The position numbers and the translations under genes were made by a program. 64,000 bases of DNA. Source: Oasisia sp. SBJ-2009. Its lineage: Eukaryota; Annelida; Polychaeta; Sabellida; Siboglinidae. This document shows, in pieces, positions 39,305 to 47,261 of the stretch. The stretch covers positions 35,002,824 through 35,066,823 of the forward strand of contig OZ024861.1 of the NCBI GenBank assembly GCA_964017155.1. Reading direction: 5' to 3'. Each line of letters opens with the position of its first letter. The stretch's first letter is position 1. The notes under the pieces were generated by a model that was given only the letters and a program-made list of their open reading frames with translations, did not search any database and was not told where the DNA came from.

Positions 39305-40099
39305 ACTCTACTGCCTCAACCAATGAAAAGATATCATGTATCACCTCATATATGATTCCTTGTCTCTACCCAGGTAAATACATCACTTATCACCACATAC
39401 ACTGCATACTGTCTCCACCAATGTAGTAAAGACATTGTGTATCATTACAGATCTATGTAACATCTATTGACTCCACCAATGTAAAGACATTGTGCATCAT
39501 TACAGATCTATGTAACATCTACTGATTCCACCAATGTAAAGACATTGTGCATCATTACAGATCTATGTAACATCTACTGATTCCACCAATGTAAAGACAT
39601 TGTGCATCATTACAGATCTATGTAACATCTACTGATTCCACCAATGTAAAGACATTGTGCATCATTACAGATCTATGTAACATCTACTGATTCCACCAAT
39701 GTAAAGACATTGTGTATCATTACAGATCTATGTAACATCTATTGACTCCACCAATGTAAAGACATTGTGCATCATTACAGATCTATGTAACATCTACTGA
39801 CTCCACCAATGTAAAGACATTGTGCATCATTACAGATCTATGTAACATCTACTGACTCCACCAATGAGATACTGTGTATCATTACAGATCTGTACAACTC
39901 CTATTGCCTTAACCAATGTAAAGACATCACACATTGCCCCAAGGTCTACATCTACTGTTAGTGTCACCAACATAAAGATGTGCCACCCCACCTGAGACCA
40001 CACACATACCTCTGCCTTCTCGTTCACTGACTTATGGCTCCAACAGATTTTGCCGAAACATTTCATGACGACACACGAACACTTGCCCGGTACCTCCAT
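226..40099 (-). CDS. Lmpt: Limpet-like PET and six-LIM-domain protein, whole gene span (short-promoter form)
   Basis: This entry gives the span of the assembled gene. The exons, in transcript order, are 40099-40010, 36292-36207, 34429-34249, 32296-32052, 29943-29698, 7565-7365, 4107-3933, 2642-2473, 1847-1661 and 374-226. Phases fit at every junction. The product is about 574 residues if the 5-bp duplication in exon C is ignored. Seen: a PET domain (about residues 55-195), then LIM domains starting near residues 201, 276, 336, 397, 458 and 517. LIM3 to LIM6 follow FHL proteins closely in length and motif ([20 protein letters not shown]...PWH, LGGTK.ISFEER.WH). Known: PET plus six LIM domains is the Limpet architecture; FHL has four and a half LIMs without PET, and testin has PET with three. 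Such proteins are scaffolds at muscle attachment sites, actin structures and in transcription complexes. Inferred: a cytoskeletal/nuclear adaptor here too. Confidence 0.85.
375..1660 (-). other. Intron between exons H and I
   Basis: About 1.3 kb bounded by a GTCAGT donor and a CCATAG acceptor. The sequence is AT-rich and low in complexity. The small open frames in it show no recognisable protein features. A short near-palindrome (CCTATGG...CCATAGG) overlaps the acceptor at about 374-395. I see no gene or mobile element here. Confidence 0.6.
1661..1847 (-). CDS. Lmpt: Limpet-like exon H: LIM5
   Basis: The acceptor is GTGTGTTGCAG, the exon starts at GTG ATC AAC (VIN) in phase 0, and it ends in phase 1 at a GTCAGT donor. 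It encodes most of LIM5. The first cysteine pair (CAKC) lies at the end of exon G. Exon H supplies [18 protein letters not shown], the CTNC pair, the YCAEC pair, and the first CxxC of LIM6 (CCKC) followed by TKPITG. Spacing from the first cysteine to the WH histidine equals that of FHL LIM domains. The donor has C rather than A or G at +3, a slightly weak site, but the reading frame and protein match across the junction (ITG|LGGTK) support it strongly. Confidence 0.93.
1848..2472 (-). other. Intron between exons G and H
   Basis: About 625 bp of AT-rich sequence with a GTAAGT donor and a TTGCAG acceptor. No repeat or reading frame of note is visible. Confidence 0.6.
2473..2642 (-). CDS. Lmpt: Limpet-like exon G: LIM4
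   Basis: The exon starts in phase 1 with GC, completing the glycine of FRAG. It reads [15 protein letters not shown], then the CKVC pair, [12 protein letters not shown], the CVPC pair and the CAKC that opens LIM5. It ends in phase 0 (AAC GGG) at a perfect GTAAGT donor. With this start, the spacing from the CDGC pair to the WH histidine is the same as in FHL LIM domains, so the exon-proximal acceptor (GTTGTTGTTGCAG) is the functional one for a normal LIM fold. The acceptor and the first 18 coding bases are also part of a 42-bp tandem array that fills the adjacent intron. That array reads open in the same frame as the exon. Confidence 0.92.
2641..3354 (-). repeat. 42-bp minisatellite, 17 units, made of the exon G acceptor and exon start
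   Basis: There are exactly 17 units of 42 bp with almost no variation. The main variant is A or G at one position, with single changes in the units near 2977 and 3313. On the minus strand each unit has a TTGTTGTTGCAG acceptor, GC, then codons for MKKYEY as in exon G, then LTEVVVAG. Because 42 is a multiple of three, the whole array is open and in frame with exon G, with a 14-residue peptide period. Beyond 3354, shorter and diverged copies (39 bp, then irregular) continue to about 3570, so the array decays away from the exon. Low divergence suggests recent expansion or homogenisation. Confidence 0.95.
3355..3932 (-). other. Rest of the exon F-G intron: degenerate array units, then plain sequence
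   Basis: From 3355 to about 3570 there are degenerate copies of the 42-bp unit: two of 39 bp, then irregular ones containing CATACTTCTT or CATACGTCTT. Sequence from about 3600 to 3932 is not repetitive and ends at the exon F donor (GTGAGT). No other feature is visible. Confidence 0.7.
3933..4107 (-). CDS. Lmpt: Limpet-like exon F: LIM3
   Basis: The acceptor is CTTTCTGCTGCAG, the start is phase 0 at GAT CTC TCG TAC (DLSY), and the end is phase 1 at a GTGAGT donor. It encodes [14 protein letters not shown], the CCDC pair, [19 protein letters not shown], and the opening CDGC of LIM4. [11 protein letters not shown] is nearly identical to the same place in vertebrate FHL proteins. The first cysteine pair of LIM3 (CEEC) is at the end of exon E. 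All ligands are intact. Confidence 0.94.
4108..4300 (-). repeat. Degenerate tandem copies of the exon F start in the upstream intron
   Basis: On the minus strand the bases just before the exon F acceptor contain further copies of the exon start. One copy (about 4177-4120) has ATCTCTCATACAACAACAG followed by ACATTGG and TTCAAG. Another (about 4237-4180) has its own TTTTGCAG acceptor followed by GATCTCTCATACAATGACAG. A weaker third (about 4292-4262) has GACATTGGTGTTCAA. These parallel the exon's GATCTCTCGTACAAGGACAG, ACATTGG and TTTCAAG. The copies are diverged and each about 60-70 bp long. Confidence 0.75.
4301..7364 (-). other. Intron between exons E and F, remaining part
   Basis: About 3 kb of AT-rich sequence with no convincing coding region. 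It holds a T-run near 4630, a (TG/TA)-rich simple stretch at about 5000-5090, and unremarkable sequence after that. Small open frames in this stretch lack any protein signature. Confidence 0.55.
7365..7565 (-). CDS. Lmpt: Limpet-like exon E: LIM2
   Basis: The acceptor is TTTGTTGTAG, the exon is phase 0 at both ends and is exactly 67 codons (LIFSGEY to GTDSK). The donor is GTAGCT. It continues the CAAC pair of exon D with [20 protein letters not shown], then the CWNC pair, ILREEHPYC, the IKC ligand, and ends with the CEEC pair of LIM3. The fifth ligand position is histidine (HSGH) instead of cysteine, as in testin-family LIM2, so it is a normal family variant and not a loss. The E and D exons are separated by a 22-kb intron. 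Confidence 0.94.
11181..11270. repeat. 30-bp tandem repeat, three copies
   Basis: Three head-to-tail 30-bp units (starts 11181, 11211, 11241) contain AACAACAATGTACAGATTAA. The third has two or three changes, and half-units flank both ends. It is a simple minisatellite; open frames across it are a by-product of the period being a multiple of three. Confidence 0.9.
13268..13463. repeat. (ATCAC)n pentanucleotide microsatellite, about 39 copies
   Basis: An uninterrupted run of the 5-bp unit ACATC for about 195 bp. The apparent His/Thr/Ser protein across it is an artefact. The perfect array implies recent expansion. Confidence 0.98.
16007..16207. repeat. 21-bp pyrimidine-rich tandem repeat
   Basis: About nine units of 21 bp built on CTTCTCTACCTTCCACCTAC, with a strong strand asymmetry (C and T on the plus strand). 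It lies in a wider pyrimidine-rich stretch from about 15400. On the minus strand, which is the transcribed sense of the host gene, it reads as purine-rich. Confidence 0.88.
16915..17275. repeat. 34-bp minisatellite with CCATGG cores
   Basis: About ten imperfect units contain CTACCATGGGCAGGTGGTG and CCAACCCCCTAA. The units near 17130-17210 are nearly identical and the outer ones are degenerate and of uneven length. Confidence 0.85.
18934..19140. repeat. 22-bp minisatellite, about nine copies
   Basis: Units of 22 bp contain GACAGCTACCACCCTACCAT with one C/T variant (ACCACC or ACCACT). Degenerate relatives extend upstream to about 18440, so this is the homogenised core of an older array. Confidence 0.93.
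23991..24017 (+). repeat. Run of 27 guanines
   Basis: An unbroken G27 tract directly precedes a 42-bp satellite. It could fold into G-quadruplexes on the plus strand. It is also a place where sequencing length error is likely. Confidence 0.95.
24041..24300. repeat. 42-bp minisatellite, six copies
   Basis: Units start with CATGTT at 24041, 24083, 24125, 24167, 24209 and 24251, then a partial one at 24290. The last full unit is 39 bp. They contain CACACATGTCACAGCATGG. Open frames on both strands (14-residue period) are by-products of the 42-bp length. ACATGTCACAGCATG also occurs alone near 24750, a possible seed or remnant. Confidence 0.93.
29698..29943 (-). CDS. Lmpt: Limpet-like exon D: LIM1
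   Basis: The acceptor is TTCCCACAG, the donor GTAAGA, and the exon is exactly 82 codons in phase 0 at both ends. It has no internal methionine near its start, so it is easy to miss. It reads [20 protein letters not shown], then CWHPACFIC, the CVC ligand, [24 protein letters not shown] and the CAAC pair opening LIM2. LIM1 ligands are C, C, H, C, C, C, C and H (YCQRH), as in testin and prickle LIM1. The longer loop before the WHPAC motif is typical of the PET-LIM family. Confidence 0.94.
29944..30115. repeat. Short degenerate repeat (GACATATATAGGTCAC) next to exon D
   Basis: Four or five imperfect units of about 20 bp around ATATATAGGTCAC occur between 29963 and 30050, in the intron just upstream of exon D in transcript order. 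Unlike the arrays at exons B, C, F and G, I cannot derive the unit from the exon itself. Confidence 0.7.
30120..30657. mobile_element. 538-bp palindromic MITE flanked by TTAA
   Basis: The ends are AGGGATACTCCAGTCAGTGA and its reverse complement, flanked by TTAA at 30116-30119 and 30658-30661. The arms stay complementary for roughly 200 bp each with modest divergence (for example CAGGGCGCTGCCATCTTGA against TCAAGATGGCAGCGCCCTG). There is no coding capacity. A TTAA target site with AGGG termini suggests a Kolobok-type parent; piggyBac is less likely because its ends usually begin CCC. Both arms contain a nested hairpin with TGACGTAA and TTACGTCA. It sits in the intron between exons C and D. Confidence 0.9.
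30662..32051 (-). other. Remainder of the intron between exons C and D
   Basis: About 1.4 kb of AT-rich sequence. No repeat array, transposon end or protein signature is visible. Confidence 0.55.
32052..32296 (-). CDS. Lmpt: Limpet-like exon C: second half of PET domain, frame broken by a 5-bp duplication
   Basis: The acceptor is CCTGTGTCAG, the donor GTGAGT. The exon begins in phase 0 with [20 protein letters not shown] and EKYR, matching the PET motif GE(K/Q)YR in testin and prickle. Then the sequence TACCG occurs twice (32221-32231) where one copy is expected, adding 5 bp and shifting the frame. In the other frame the protein resumes [18 protein letters not shown], then [18 protein letters not shown] and ends RDNLHHDPT. 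Without the extra 5 bp the exon would be 240 bp (80 codons) and phase 0 at both ends, as its neighbours require. It could be a sequencing or assembly error, a polymorphism or real damage. All other exons are intact, which favours error or a rare allele. Confidence 0.88.
32390..32910 (-). repeat. 33-bp minisatellite and degenerate relatives derived from the exon C start
   Basis: Six clean 33-bp units (starts 32476, 32509, 32542, 32575, 32608, 32641) and one damaged unit (32674) lie here. On the minus strand each reads GTTGACAAGTACATGGA, against the exon C start GTTGACGACTACATGGA. The peptide in that frame is VDKYME with an 11-residue period, against VDDYMD in the exon. Degenerate copies lie on both sides, at about 32375-32400 and at 32720-32910, some with an acceptor (CTTAG followed by GTTGA). 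The clean units have TTAT in place of the acceptor AG. Confidence 0.88.
32911..34248 (-). other. Remainder of the intron between exons B and C
   Basis: About 1.3 kb. Weak repeats of TAAGTCACATTTTAAGTAGTC occur at about 32940-33110. An open stretch of about 150 codons on the plus strand at 33731-34189 has no recognisable motif and AT-rich codon use, and I do not call it a gene. Confidence 0.5.
34249..34429 (-). CDS. Lmpt: Limpet-like exon B: first half of PET domain
   Basis: The acceptor is GTGTCCTGCAG and the donor GTACAA. The exon begins in phase 2 (completing the arginine split with exon A) and ends in phase 0. It reads [17 protein letters not shown], then [26 protein letters not shown] and SDDK. 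The C-x2-C-x-C with HD pattern and the TWVPPGL motif are hallmarks of PET domains (testin has ICRNCKCGQEEHD and YEWAPP). No breaks are present. The upstream intron carries a 43-bp array derived from this acceptor. Confidence 0.93.
34428..34770 (-). repeat. 43-bp minisatellite derived from the exon B acceptor and exon start
   Basis: Units recur every 43 bp from 34428 (starts 34471, 34514, 34557, 34600, 34643, 34686), with degenerate ones beyond. On the minus strand each has TGTGTCCTGTAG followed by GAAAATGTGTCTCCAGT, against TGTGTCCTGCAG and GAACATCTGCCACCAGT at the real exon. Since 43 is not a multiple of three, use of an upstream acceptor would shift the frame, and two or more extra units would run into an in-frame TAG. 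The array becomes more diverged away from the exon. Confidence 0.9.
34771..36206 (-). other. Remainder of the intron between exons A and B
   Basis: About 1.4 kb containing the TG and GAGT microsatellites listed separately, and degenerate repeats around GTCATGTGACATGAGTGTATC at about 35650-35850. No coding signal is visible. Confidence 0.6.
35433..35570. repeat. (TG)n followed by (GAGT)n compound microsatellite
   Basis: A perfect TG tract at about 35433-35495 runs directly into a GAGT tetranucleotide tract to about 35570 with one interruption (GACTGAGT). Another TG/CA-rich stretch follows to about 35640. The histidine/threonine/serine frames on the minus strand are artefacts. Confidence 0.96.
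36207..36292 (-). CDS. Lmpt: Limpet-like exon A: start of PET region
   Basis: The acceptor is TTGTGTTTCAG, the donor GTTAGT. The exon begins in phase 0 with [20 protein letters not shown] and ends PGFAPHKW plus two bases of an arginine codon completed in exon B. Testin starts similarly, with a glycine-rich segment, PCLKCKEKC, then GF..HFWR. This is the short 86-bp exon shared by the two candidate first exons. Both of those end in phase 0, as this exon requires. Confidence 0.92.
37201..37385. repeat. 37-bp minisatellite, about five copies
   Basis: Units begin at 37201, 37238, 37275, 37312 and 37349 with AGTGAATAAGAA and CCCCTCACCCTGTCAG. Degenerate relatives extend upstream to about 36840. 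Confidence 0.88.
39253..39302. repeat. (TA)n microsatellite
   Basis: A dinucleotide TA run with one early interruption (TATCTATA). Similar TA tracts occur at about 43477-43549, 46255-46293, 46311-46348, 51711-51763, 51771-51782, 51847-51868 and 57058-57087. Confidence 0.95.
39451..39900. repeat. 55-bp minisatellite, about eight copies
   Basis: Units recur every 55 bp from 39451 (39506, 39561 and so on) and contain ATTACAGATCTATGTAACAT and CCACCAATGTAAAGACAT. Copies are nearly identical apart from a T/C and a G/A variant; the ends are degenerate. It lies about 110 bp downstream of the exon 1b donor. I could not derive the unit from the exon. Confidence 0.93.
40010..40099 (-). CDS. Lmpt: Limpet-like exon 1b: candidate first coding exon
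   Basis: The frame starts at ATG (40099) and gives 30 codons, [17 protein letters not shown] to NEKAE, ending in phase 0 at a consensus donor (GAG followed by GTATGT). That phase joins exon A correctly. The exon and the 230 bp upstream of it are markedly CpG-rich compared with the AT-rich surroundings, as expected for a promoter and 5' UTR. I do not recognise the N-terminal sequence, and such leader peptides are poorly conserved in this family. The call rests on donor quality, phase and CpG context. Confidence 0.65.
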
Positions 40100-40340
40100 C
40101 TATCCACGAGTCTCGGCAATTCGCTCGCACTTACACGACTAAGCAGTTTCTGCCGCATTTGTCACGTCGGCATATGTGACATGCATGTAACACACCATGC
40201 CACTGCGAGGGCCATATAACTTCCCACATCACAACGCTCGCTCACTTTGTTCCTCCGAGTGAAGCCGTCACAAACGAATATCTCCGTCTGAAGTGTCTGT
40301 CGGGGAGACTTCGTCCGGATAATTATCTCCATTGATTTGC
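40100..40340 (-). promoter_or_regulatory. CpG-rich probable promoter and 5' UTR of exon 1b
   Basis: This stretch has roughly two dozen CpG dinucleotides in about 240 bp, while the flanking kilobases have very few. It lies directly upstream of the exon 1b start codon in transcript orientation. No TATA box at a fitting distance was identified. Confidence 0.5.
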
Positions 40341-43300
40341 CACTAAACAGTATTGATTTTCCCACAAAAATTTACTCCAGGTCCTTTTTGATGTGGTTAT
40401 TGGTTTCTAGAGCTATTGCCACTCAGCAGGACAGACGGAGGAAGTAATGAAAACACTGGTTGAATGAGAACGACCGACAACAAATCATGTTGCGGTGCTA
40501 AAACAAGATTAATTGCGTCTTCTGGATAATCAAAAACAAATCTGTACATGCCTACTATAAATTAAAGAAATACTTTAAGTAGCATCATCAAACCACAATT
40601 CTAGATCGTAGTGAGCCTCAGACTGGGAATAACTGACAGGTTTAAGATGCAGGAAAATGCAGTCAAATTAGTATTATTACACTGCAAGACAATTATTAGA
40701 AAGATGTAATTTTATAGCGTATTACTAAATCATCACATGGTCAGGGTTTGAGATACTTTCCTACCAATTCTGAACTTGGACCATCTTGATATTCATCTCG
40801 TTCACCACATACAGTGTCAGTACTTTATGAAAGACTTTGATAGCAATTATTTCCTTCTACCAAGTGTCTATGCCAGGGGATGCAAATGGAAGTGGAAAAA
40901 CTGCCACAGAATCACATATTTGATGGTCTTGGTTCATAAAAACCGACACAAGAACTACATACTATTGCCAAGACTCAATTGAACGCCTTATCAGCCACCA
41001 GTGTTTGACACTAATTATTATTATGTTACTTTTACATATTCATGTTTTACATTTAATATATTTCACTGTGCTCAATTAGCATGGGGATAGTTTATTAGTT
41101 CAGTTTCCAATGACATCAGCAATTGGTGTTATGTTTGCCATCCAATCCCTGTTGACATTTCTCCCAGCAGGAGGTGGAAGATAAAGTTTAGATGTAGGGA
41201 GAAATACAGGAGGATAATTGTATAATAAGTAAGACTCAATCGAGTTTTAAATGACAGAAGCTACAAATGAGTATTCCACCAGGAGTGTGCCAGATAGAAC
41301 ATATTTTTAAAAACAACATATATAATTGAAGATTACTCAAGGCAGTGAATTGCAAGTTGTGAAATATTAACTAAGAAAATGTACAAGATGTATCAAAAAT
41401 AAATGTGTACAAAATAATTACATTTTGTTAGAAATGTCATGAAACTGCAAAGGTCGCCTAATACAGTGTACTACTAGCAATACCTGTAAAATTGAGTCAC
41501 AAGCTGCTACTTAACAGAAACAAGGAAAGTATGCTTTATTACACTCTGAGAAAGTCTACACTAAGCATACATATGTATTACACCATACAGCTGTATAATA
41601 TAATATTATATTATTATAAAGTATATGCTGTCAGATATATGCTGGGAAAGCCAAATCAGTTAGGCTTACCAGGAAATACTTATTTCAATGATTACTTAAA
41701 GGTCATGTAATATGGCTTACATCTACACATGAATCAGTGACATGATGCAACAAACTATTCATAGTTCAAATATTTCAGGTAGGTGAAGGGGGCCTTTATA
41801 AAAGGAGAATGTATAAAAAGTTAAAAACATGTCAGTCATTAACTCGGTTCCTATAAGTACGTCTAGCATGTGTGAGAGTAGTGCACTACACAGTGAGTCT
41901 TGGTAAACAGAAGGCAATACACAGTAACACTGATTCCCATGTGGGAGTGTTGATAAGGCAAGGAGGTGTGTTATCTGGGACTTGCTATCTCTGATTGCAA
42001 TCTTGTTTACTCCCTTCCAGTCTACTAGACATCTACCACAGGAGATACAGCGTCAAGATGACAGACAGACCAGACCCATCCCCAACATCCAACTATCACA
42101 TCCTGGTGAGACACAGATATACATGTACCACTTCCATGGTAATCATAGGGATACCACTTCCATGGTAATCACAGAGATACCACACCACTTCCATGGGATA
42201 AGTGAGTCATAAAGAGCACACACCACTACTGGAGGACTTACTCTGTGTATGTCTGAACAAATCACTGTGTGTGCAGTGTGATTACATTAATATGCTACAT
42301 TCGTATTTGTAACAGTACAAACATGCTTTCTTTCAATACAACACAACACTGCATTGTATAACTGTATATGCACTAGTGAGACAGTGATGTCGAGTCTGAC
42401 GATGGGGTTCCCATGCATCCATAAGATATATATATATATATTCATCACCCTTGCTTTTTGTAATCCTCAAAGAGTCTTGTCAATGCACTTGCATGTTCCC
42501 ATCCTGAAATATTGCCCCAAGGTGTCCATTTTGTGGCCATCTTGGATTTCGAATTAATATTGATAAGAATCATAACTTTTGAACAAGACAGACAAATGTT
42601 CACAATATTTTAGCATTGCCAAGCACCAATGCAAAATCAGATGTGTTTTCATTCAACACAATATTGCAGTCAGTCTTGGTCTGTGTGAGCTGGTCCAGAC
42701 TTGGCTTCATGATACAACAAACCAGGGTGAATGCAATACAAAAACATAAGTCCGGAAGTATTTAGGATTAGGATAGGTCGCATAAACTCACAAAATCCCT
42801 AAAGATGTTAATCATTACATGTGTGGGCCTGCTGTGGAGGGTTTGGTTGTAACCATGGTGATGTACTGTAACCAGTAAAAATATATTCCTAAAGTGGTGC
42901 CACCCAGTGGGTGACATTCATTAATGCAAAAATAAAATATGAATGTAAAAATTAGTTCCTTCTACGTGTATTTGGTGTGGGGGGCATTAACACAAGTTTT
43001 GAATGGTGAACTTATGAGAGTATTCCTTAACTTAACCCAGAGAAAACCACATCTCCCGGAAAAGGTTGAGCCCCATTAACTTAACATCACAGCTCCACAT
43101 GCCTCAAAGGCTGAACTTGGGTACAGGTGCAAGACAACACACCCAGGCATGCCTCAACCCAGGTGGAGAGGGACAGTATCCCAGTCTCCCACCTTGTCTC
43201 AGGCTGTGTTATTGACAGCCTGGGGAGATCAAGGGCATTCCTCCGCCGCAGAGAGACAGGTGGACAGGTGATTAGGAAACAACCAGCACCATGAGCACAG

Positions 43301-43471
43301 GTCAAGAAGTTCTAGGAATAATATAAAAACAAATAACAAATAATTTAAAACATACATGACATACACCCATAATAACTATAACTGACTATATTTAAAACCT
43401 AAAAAGGACATAAAATCAGTGCTAAAAACATGCATCAAATATCATATGAATAAGAACATTTTTATAATACA

Positions 43472-43552
<81 letters not shown>

Positions 43553-46230
43553 GGGATATAAAATTACCATTCATAGTATAATTTTCATATTTTGGTGTGT
43601 ACATACAAAAAATATAAATTAAACATATTTTAAAAATGTGCCAGTCAGTCCATTGAGTGCAGACTTTAGCATACCTTACAATGTGCAACAAAACTTTAAA
43701 CAAACCTATAGTTTAACGACAGACATATATGAGGAATGCTATAAATAGCATCGCCTGTAATCACACCCAGCTCATGTGACCTATTACCCATGGTTCATTA
43801 CACTTATTAAGACTCTCTTCACAAAGTAATCATTGTGCTACCACTGCACAAACACGGCACATTCCACAAACATAATAACACTGCATTATCTGCTTGTCAT
43901 ATGCACCCCCTTCATGCGCAACATTTTATACGACCCCCTCTTCTAAATAACCCCAAGTTCCAGACTGTCTGCTCAACATGTTTCAATGCTGTAATCACAT
44001 GGCTAAGCTTCTTAACAGTGGCTCATTGCAAAAGGTGTTGAATACCCCACAGTGCTATATAGTGGTCTGTGTTTCCAGTTACACTAGTCCGTTAAATACT
44101 CGAAGTCCGCTAAATAATGCAAAGTTCTTAAGATATCATAAGGAAAATACATTAATTTATTTGTTACCCATCTAATAAATAGGTTTTTATAACTTTTCAT
44201 ATGCAAAGTTGTAAATGTTTTTATCAAATCTTGTGTGACCCAGTAGTTACTGCAATCACGTTGTGAACATTGCTACACAGTTAAAGTACATCGTGGTTAA
44301 ACAGATCATTTATTTAACAGTCCTGGACTATTGTATGCTTCAATTCTGAAACATATAGGAAATATTCATGCTAGTAATTTAACCATTCTTTGGGCTATGC
44401 AAAAGTTAGAAACCTGATATTATGTAACAAAACCACTGTATTATTATAAGGTTGTGAGTCACCAAAACGCACAAACTGTAGTGCTATCTTTGGTGATCTC
44501 AACCACAACTCCACAAGCAAAGTTTACTCAAGTTTACAAAACAGTTACTTCTAACAAGGCAAAACCACAAAGTTGTTCACTTCAACGAAACACAGTCACA
44601 ACAATGTGTCACACATGTACAAGTTATTTAACTAAACAAACCTGGGTTTACACAAGGCTATGTCATCATCATGAAGTTATCACATTAAAGCTGAGTTTAG
44701 ACATGACAATATAAATAATATCATCAATACAATGAAGCAATGCATGCATTGTTAGACAATGTCATGGCTGTTTCATGTGGTACATGATCTCAATTAAAAA
44801 CATGTCAGTTCTTTTTTCAAGTGAACCAGCCTGGATATAATAGTAGCAGCAAGGAATTGTTTACACAGAACCTGGTTATATCTGACAGCAACATATCAAC
44901 CTATCATAGTGGGGAGCATTGGTCGTGCGTGCGGGTGGTAGAGTGCCGGACTGTCTGGTGTCTATCTGGTGTCTATGCCAGGGCAAGTAAAAGATCCCAC
45001 ACGGGGAGGGTAAATGTGTAACCTGTAGTAAACTCACAAATTTTAGAGGACAACTTTGAAAAATTTATGAATGACAATAATGGTCAGCAAATTGACCGGT
45101 GGTCATTAATGACTGGAAGAAGACCAGCTCGCTACACATGAAGATGCTACCTTAACTGAGCTACCAAATATCACACATTTGGCATGCTTTCACGCATTTA
45201 ATATCCATCTCACACACCAACCTGTAAAGCTCTCCATATCTGCCATAATTTCCAAAACACATTAATACAAACAAGCTTATTTGGGTGCACATATCAATAT
45301 ATTTATTCATATGCATGGATAGCTCTGAGCATCTGTATTGTATATTTATGAAGTTATTTTGACCACTATGAATGAAAAACAAATCTTAAAACATTTAATA
45401 ATTAAGTGCTGTCACCTGATGTCATTTTGGGGAACTAATCATTATGCTTACTTCACCATTCAAATTGGCAGCTCTGCTGAAAGTTTGAGTGCACCTAAAA
45501 TTAACAGATCAAGGTAGTAGTATTCAGATTAAATCAGTGATATTCACATAAGCAATTTGAGTGGTCTGACAGCTTATGCAAATTACTGATAATAATTCAG
45601 TTATTAACAAGAAAATTCAGCGTCAGTATAATACTACATTATGTGCAATATTCTTCATGTAAATAGTGCTCAAATAATGGTAAACTAAAGTTCTTGTACA
45701 ATGCCCAATCTAGTGATTCCATAGCAAATACTCGCAGTCATACTCATTGGGACAATCCGACAGCCCTGTTCATTCCAAAAGTGACTCAGTTTCTTGCGGA
45801 AGCATTTCAGTGAAGAAAGTCATATAAATGTAATTTATTGCCGCATGTTTAACTGGTTAAATGCACATAACTGAGCAGGATGTGTATTTTAATATAGCTT
45901 CAGACTTTCCTCTGAAAAACAGAACAAAGAAAACAGCAGAGCTTCTGTGCCACAGTCTGGCCCTGAACAGATTATTTTCATTAGAATCCCAGGTTGACTT
46001 TACCCGAACTACAGACATGTCTAACATGTTAACATGAACCACAACAGACCCCACATGGGCCTGCAGGGCCACAGAACAGCTTCAGTGGGTCATAAACATG
46101 TTCAACCAGGCTACAAGCTCTCCTACCTAGCATCACAGAGCTGGGCACCAAGTGAGGTCTTCATTAAGGGTACAGTTTCAGACGTTCAGTCATGATGTAC
46201 TGATGTACTGATTCCATATGTCTAATTTCA
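40341..46230. other. Non-coding stretch, possibly the long alternative first intron (part 1)
   Basis: AT-rich sequence without recognisable exons. It contains a 26-bp repeat of three copies around CCACTTCCATGGTAATCA (42128-42200), a (TA)n tract at 43477-43549, and a stretch at about 44925-45010 with a weak tRNA A-box look that I do not call. Confidence 0.5.
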
Positions 46231-46250
46231 CTGATATACTAATTTGTCTA

Positions 46251-46296
<46 letters not shown>

Positions 46297-46307
46297 TAGA
46301 CAAATTA

Positions 46308-46352
<45 letters not shown>

Positions 46353-46365
46353 TGAAATTATCAGA
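46223..46365. repeat. Nested inverted repeat with perfect 72-bp palindrome and TA cores
   Basis: Positions 46238-46309 form a perfect palindrome: ACTAATTTGTCTATGCATAT, a TA run, and the exact reverse complement. An outer pair (TAATTTCACTGATAT near 46223, ATATTGGTGAAATTA near 46351) flanks the palindrome and a second TA tract. It could be a small foldback element expanded by TA slippage. Confidence 0.85.
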
Positions 46366-47261
46366 TAGCCTAAACATTGAAAGATTTATGAACCGACCAT
46401 TTTAAAGACACTGTTAAAGTTGTATTACTTGCTCAGGAAATGACATTATTCCAGAGATCAAACAAATCTACACAAATGCAAAGATGCATGACTTCATCAC
46501 CAGTTTGTTTACATCATAATTTGTAATTTGCCATGCCAGTGCTTATGCCAGAGTACTTAGCCACTGAGTTAGCTACACATTCAATGGGCTGTGCTAATGT
46601 CATTGTCAGCCAGACAAGTGGCCCTCGTAAGCCACCACAACCAATTTCAGTTCTTTAGATGATGAAAAAACTCTACGATTTAAAATTATTCATATACTAT
46701 ACATCAGATCATATATGAACTGGATTCACAATGGGTAAATGAGCTTAGGAAGCCTTGCTCTTTAGTTTATGTTGCAAACTAGCTTAATTCATACAAGAAA
46801 ACAACTGAAGTATGCCAGTGATTGTCTTCATTTGGGTCAGAGACGTACTTGGCTGAAGTTGCAAACAGGCTTCAACTGGGGCCAGAAATTAGCTTTATTT
46901 GGGCTTTTGGACAACTAGGCAGTTTGATCTGGGCCAGAGGCAGGTACAACCTAGGCCACATACCAGCTTCTGTGGCAATTAGAGACTACACACAGGTACT
47001 GCTTGTTGACAGTGTCTAGTGCATACAGATGAGTGAAACAAGCGTACAGCCTGAAGGCATGCTATCAGGGGGTAACAGTAACTCAGCTATATAATTATAA
47101 TTCAAGAGCACTTCAAGACCCACTTGGTCAACTCACCTCAGGTGAAGCAACACCTGAATACTGCAGCAGATGACCAAGTCTAACTAAGACACATGTCACA
47201 TGTTTGAGGGAACATTTCAAAGATGTATTACGAAGATGTTATTCTCAACGATGTAATATGA

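Larger units (their letters stand above)
36293..40009 (-). other. First intron of the short-promoter form
   Basis: About 3.7 kb. It holds degenerate repeats of about 31 bp (GCTCAGTAAATTAATTGG) at 36470-36760, a 37-bp array, a G12 tract at about 37767, a TA microsatellite and a 55-bp array near its 5' end. The last three are listed separately or are self-evident. No exon was recognised. Confidence 0.6.

Noticed and set aside
44920..45010. tRNA-like or SINE-like sequence GGGTGGTAGAGTGCCGGACT
   Set aside because: An A-box-like string is present, but no B box at the right distance and no tail could be seen.
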